From Lachnospiraceae bacterium (GTDB lineage: Bacteria; Bacillota; Clostridia; Lachnospirales; Lachnospiraceae), in the NCBI GenBank assembly GCA_910575445.1, contig CAJTFW010000008.1, forward strand, positions 150,447-214,446: 64,000 nucleotides of DNA, given 5' to 3'. Positions 60,773 through 64,000 of the stretch are shown one piece after another (the stretch's first letter is position 1; every line of letters begins with the position of its first letter). The notes beneath the pieces were generated by a model, which searched no databases, had not been told where the DNA came from, and was given only the letters and a program-made list of their open reading frames with translations. The position numbers and the translations under genes were made by a program.

Positions 60773-62119
60773 TTATAATCTCTTGAGAAGTTCCTCGCGC
60801 TCCTTTTCAAATCCTGGTTTCCCAAGCAGCGCAAACATATTCTTTTTATAACTCTCCACTCCTGGCTGATTAAACGGATTTACTCCCAGTAAATATCCGC
60901 TAATACCACAAGCAAACTCAAAGAAATAGAACAACTGTCCAAGTGAGAACTCATCCTGTCTAGGAATCTTCACCATCAGATTTGGTACATCTCCATCTGT
61001 ATGAGCCAGAATCGTTCCATTCATCGCACTCTTATTGACAAAGTCCACATTCTTTCCTGACAGATAATTAAGCCCATCCAAATCCACTGGCTCTGTACCC
61101 ATCACAATCTCCTGCTCACATTCCTCTACAGACAGCACCGTTTCAAACATAATTCTGGCACCATCCTGAATAAACTGTCCCATAGAATGGAGGTCTGTGG
61201 TCAAATCCACCGACGCCGGGAAGATACCCTTTCTGTCTTTTCCTTCTGACTCTCCATAAAGCTGCTTCCACCACTCCGAAATATAGTGAAGACTTGGCTC
61301 ATAATTTGCCAAAATCTCTGTTGATTTCCCTTTGCGATGTAAGATATTGCGCACCACGGCATACTGAAGCGCATCATTTTCCTCATAAGAATTATTCAGC
61401 GCCATCTCTCTTCCGCTTGCTGCACCTTCCATCAGCTTCTTGATATCTGCACCACTAACTGCAATCGGAAGCAAGCCAACTGCTGTCAATCCTGAGAAAC
61501 GTCCTCCTACATCATCCGGCACCACAAAGGTCTCATAACCTTCTTCTGTCGCCAGGCTCTTCAGTGCTCCTCTGGCCTTATCTGTTGTCGCATAGATTCT
61601 TCCTGCAGCGCCTTCTCTTCCATACTTGTCCTCTAGCATCTTCTTAAACACACGGAATGCAATCGCTGGCTCTGTTGTTGTACCAGACTTGGAAATAACA
61701 TTGACAGAAAAATCACGGTCTCCAATCACATCCATCAGATGCACCATATAACGAGTAGAGATACTGTTTCCCACAAAATAAATCTCTGGTGTCTTACGTA
61801 CCTCTTTAGAGACCATATTGTAGAAGCTGTGTCTTAAAAACTCAATCGCTGCACGTGCTCCTAGATAAGAACCACCAATACCAATAACCAACAGCACTTC
61901 TGAGTCACTCTGAATCTTTGCTGCTGCTTTCTGTATTCTTGCAAATTCATCCTTGTCATAATTAACCGGAAGGTCAATCCAACCAAGGAAATCATTGCCA
62001 GCCCCCTTCTTTCCCACCAGCATATCTTTCACTGCTGTTGCCTGTGTCTCCATAAACTTTACTTCCTCTGCACCAATAAACGGTGCAGCTTTTGAATAGT
62101 CAAATGTCACTTTTGTCAT
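60773..62119 (-). CDS. pgi: Glucose-6-phosphate isomerase
   Basis: A 448-residue glycolytic enzyme. Motifs are [39 protein letters not shown] (P-GI signature 1 area), [17 protein letters not shown], and the C-terminal [24 protein letters not shown] (signature 2). It interconverts glucose and fructose 6-phosphates, one step from the pgcA product. It stands apart from its neighbours and is followed by the giant hairpin. Confidence 0.98.
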   Translation of the reverse strand: MTKVTFDYSKAAPFIGAEEVKFMETQATAVKDMLVGKKGAGNDFLGWIDLPVNYDKDEFARIQKAAAKIQSDSEVLLVIGIGGSYLGARAAIEFLRHSFYNMVSKEVRKTPEIYFVGNSISTRYMVHLMDVIGDRDFSVNVISKSGTTTEPAIAFRVFKKMLEDKYGREGAAGRIYATTDKARGALKSLATEEGYETFVVPDDVGGRFSGLTAVGLLPIAVSGADIKKLMEGAASGREMALNNSYEENDALQYAVVRNILHRKGKSTEILANYEPSLHYISEWWKQLYGESEGKDRKGIFPASVDLTTDLHSMGQFIQDGARIMFETVLSVEECEQEIVMGTEPVDLDGLNYLSGKNVDFVNKSAMNGTILAHTDGDVPNLMVKIPRQDEFSLGQLFYFFEFACGISGYLLGVNPFNQPGVESYKKNMFALLGKPGFEKEREELLKRL

Positions 62120-62194
62120 GTTTTCCTACACTCCTTTTCTGTACAAGACCTGCTTGTTTTTACAGAAATATTTTACCGTCTGCCATGCTAAAAA

Positions 62195-62878
62195 TCAAGT
62201 AGATGAGCCTAAAAAATCGGAAAGAACTTCCTGAAAGATAGCTTCTTCTTCCTTTTTCAGCACAATTTTCTTCTCTGCTTCCTTTCCCTTTGGAATTTTC
62301 TTATCACTCTCCGAATATTCTGTTAATTTTTTCACATTCTTTAGTTCTTCTCCAAATCCCTCATATACATGATGCTGTCTTGGATACAAGGTGTTGGATA
62401 CATAGTCCAGAAGGCAGACACGAGTCCGCTCCCACAGGCTATCCGTCTCAAACCACAAAGAAGCCATCCGAACTACCACCGCCGCTGTAGCCGCCGCCAG
62501 AAAACGATTAAGACAAAACGTTCCATCGTATTTTAGATAGCGAAGGGTCACTGCCTCCACAAATCCAATGCCCAATATCAGGCCTGTCCAACGCTCTGGC
62601 AAATGTCTCCACTCAATAAGACGAATCCCAAACTTCCGCTCCTGGCACAGATATTTCTGTACAAATACTGAAATATCATGAATTCCCACTCGTACTTCAA
62701 AACTCTTTTCAAACTTTAGTGTCATCGCCTTTAGCATCTTGCCCTTTCCATTACTTCCAAGAGCTGCATCCTTGCAAAGTCTTCCATACAGTATTCTTCG
62801 TGCCAGCACCAGAACGATTCCCCAGATACCCAGTGCCAGAAATTCTCCGTAGTACAGCCATACCTGATACAAATACAT
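62195..62878 (-). CDS. Membrane-associated hypothetical protein (227 aa)
   Basis: ATG at 62878 follows GGAGGCATAACT; the longer frame has no good start. The N-terminus is a membrane segment (WLYYGEFLALGIWGIVLVLA), a second weak one lies near residues 110-135, and the C-terminus is a charged Lys/Glu-rich coiled region ending EEAIFQEVLSDFLGSS. I do not recognise the family. Similar proteins are found next to pgi in clostridia only by impression, so I assign no function. Confidence 0.75.
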   Translation of the reverse strand: MYLYQVWLYYGEFLALGIWGIVLVLARRILYGRLCKDAALGSNGKGKMLKAMTLKFEKSFEVRVGIHDISVFVQKYLCQERKFGIRLIEWRHLPERWTGLILGIGFVEAVTLRYLKYDGTFCLNRFLAAATAAVVVRMASLWFETDSLWERTRVCLLDYVSNTLYPRQHHVYEGFGEELKNVKKLTEYSESDKKIPKGKEAEKKIVLKKEEEAIFQEVLSDFLGSST

Positions 62879-62977
62879 AGTTATGCCTCCCTTTGCATTT
62901 TTTGGTAGTCTTAAGTATAGCAGACTATTCCCACAAAGGAAGGCATAACTTGTCAACAAATTCTGACACTTATTAGT

Positions 62978-63682
62978 TTACATAATTCTCTCGACAAAAT
63001 TTTCCACAAGAGCCACACTATGCGCAATCGCCTGGCGCTCAAATGTCGGATAATCAACGGTTGCACTGTCATCTGCCTTATCTGAAATAGCACGGATAAT
63101 TACAAAAGGAATCTGGTTAAGATACGCTGCCTGTGCAATCGCAGCTCCCTCCATCTCCGTACACATACCACCAAAGCGCTCTGCAATCCGCTCTTTCACG
63201 CTACGGTCTGAGATAAACTGGTCACCACTTACCACTCTCCCTGTAAATACCTGAATCTCTGGCACTGCCTCCTTACATGCTGCTTTTGCAGCCTCTATCA
63301 ATGTTTCATCCGCCAAAAAGCAGCTTGTCTCCATCCGCGGAATCACACCTGGCTCATATCCAAAGCCTGTTGCATCCATATCATGCTGCAATGTATCCGT
63401 AGAGATAACAATATCTCCAATATTAATCTCTGCCTTTAGAGAGCCTGCAATCCCTGTATTTATCACTACATCCACCTGAAACACATCCGCCAAAATCTGC
63501 GTACAGATGCCTGCATTGACTTTCCCAATCCCGCTTCGCACCACAACGACTTCTTTTCCATGCAGCGTACCAGAATAAAAATCCATTGACGCTTTCCGAA
63601 GCATTTTTACATGGACTAGCTTTTCGCGCAGAGCTTCTACTTCTTCTTCCATTGCACCGATAATTCCAATCTTATTCCACAT
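62978..63682 (-). CDS. mtnN: 5'-methylthioadenosine/S-adenosylhomocysteine nucleosidase
   Basis: A 234-residue MtnN/Pfs enzyme: IGIIGAMEEEVEALREKL at the start, VVVRSGIGKVNAGICTQIL, VINTGIAGSL, GRVVSGDQFI, MEGAAIAQAAY and IRAISDKADDSA. The E of AMEEEV and the D of ISDKAD are the catalytic residues. It cleaves MTA and SAH in the methionine salvage and methyl cycle and influences AI-2 precursor formation. Confidence 0.97.
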   Translation of the reverse strand: MWNKIGIIGAMEEEVEALREKLVHVKMLRKASMDFYSGTLHGKEVVVVRSGIGKVNAGICTQILADVFQVDVVINTGIAGSLKAEINIGDIVISTDTLQHDMDATGFGYEPGVIPRMETSCFLADETLIEAAKAACKEAVPEIQVFTGRVVSGDQFISDRSVKERIAERFGGMCTEMEGAAIAQAAYLNQIPFVIIRAISDKADDSATVDYPTFERQAIAHSVALVENFVERIM

Positions 63683-63747
63683 ATGATAATCCTTTCTGTT
63701 CTGTCATTTTCCTTATCTATCTTACCATAACATTATCTGTTTTTCTT

Positions 63748-63853
63748 TGAACCTCTCATGGCTAAAGCCACGAGATTCTTGGGAATTCCATACGAATGTA
63801 CAGATATTGACCAAGCTAACCCCATAGTTCCTACGGTTTTTGTATGTGTCATT
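63748..63853 (-). ncRNA. IS200/IS605 right end with probable omega-RNA 3' region
   Basis: The sequence downstream of the tnpB stop contains the hairpin CTCGTGGC-TTTA-GCCATGAG (63755-63774, one G-U) followed by AGGTTCAA. IS605-family right ends carry such a subterminal hairpin, and the TnpB guide (omega) RNA spans the gene's 3' end and this region, its guide lying just outside the element. The element boundary is probably near 63748. Confidence 0.6.
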
Positions 63854-64000
63854 TTACGCTCTTTGTAATATTCTTAATCCTTCATTCAAGATATTCTTCG
63901 CAGCATTTACATCTCTATCATGATGCGTACTACACACAGGACAATCCCATTCTCTGACGGCAAGATTCTTTGTCCCCTTATTTACATATCCACATACATT
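63854..64000 (-). CDS. tnpB: TnpB (IS200/IS605 OrfB), C-terminal part only
   Basis: The frame enters from the right edge and encodes 48 residues, [38 protein letters not shown] in outline, ending RILQRA. This is the second half of the TnpB zinc finger and the RuvC III segment (H-D-R-D-x-N-A-A-x-N-I), including the catalytic Asp. TnpB is an RNA-guided nuclease. Most of the gene lies outside the window, so intactness cannot be judged. Confidence 0.92.
   Translation of the reverse strand, partial: NVCGYVNKGTKNLAVREWDCPVCSTHHDRDVNAAKNILNEGLRILQRA

Overview
The window is from a low-GC, spore-forming Firmicute, most likely a Lachnospiraceae-type clostridium. The evidence is the linked sporulation genes (yabP, yabQ, spoIIE, a CotS-like kinase, a YtvI-like permease), the clostridial order mazG-hup-rqcP-yabP-yabQ-divIC-spoIIE-tilS-hpt-ftsH, strong AGGAGG ribosome binding sites and an archaeal-type ProRS with a cysteine-rich tail. 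I cannot name the genus.

Positions 1 to about 38,990 are the integrase-proximal part of a contractile-tailed (PBSX-like myovirus) prophage. Its other end, presumably with the lysis genes, lies beyond the left edge. Almost everything from 32.7 kb down to 1 is transcribed leftward: small early genes and two tRNA-like elements (31.1-32.7 kb), a DUF2800/DUF2815/DNA polymerase A/VapE/VRR-NUC/SNF2 replication module (22.5-30.7 kb) with an iteron-like cluster at 24.3-24.4 kb, an ArpU-like late activator (21.5-22.0 kb), an apparent toxin-antitoxin cassette with a GNAT acetyltransferase (20.4-21.3 kb), then terminase, portal, a MuF protein with an added zincin-like domain, scaffold, capsid, connector genes, sheath, tube, a frameshifting tail chaperone, tape measure, baseplate and tail fibres.

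The control and cargo region (32.7-38.9 kb) has two separate repressor circuits with different operators, a membrane protein, an HsdR-N-like nuclease gene, a structured leader upstream of a NYN-domain ribonuclease gene, and a tyrosine integrase that abuts a two-gene tRNA-Gly operon. The 3' end of tRNA-Gly(GCC) is the probable attachment site.

Positions 39.2 to 63.7 kb are host chromosome, nearly all leftward: a D-2-hydroxyacid dehydrogenase, an FGGY kinase, AzlCD, a GH13 neopullulanase, the ftsH-to-mazG cluster, phosphoglucomutase, a CotS-like kinase, cca, proS, a rightward ytvI-like gene, an RluA-family synthase, pgi and mtnN. A 192-nt near-perfect inverted repeat lies between pgi and the pseudouridine synthase gene. 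The window ends inside an IS200/IS605-type tnpB with its right end and probable omega-RNA region.

The points most worth following are the giant hairpin, the GNAT toxin-antitoxin candidate with three 21-bp upstream repeats, the iteron cluster, the structured leader plus NYN cassette, the MuF-zincin protein with its coupled small partner, and the A AAA AAC frameshift site.
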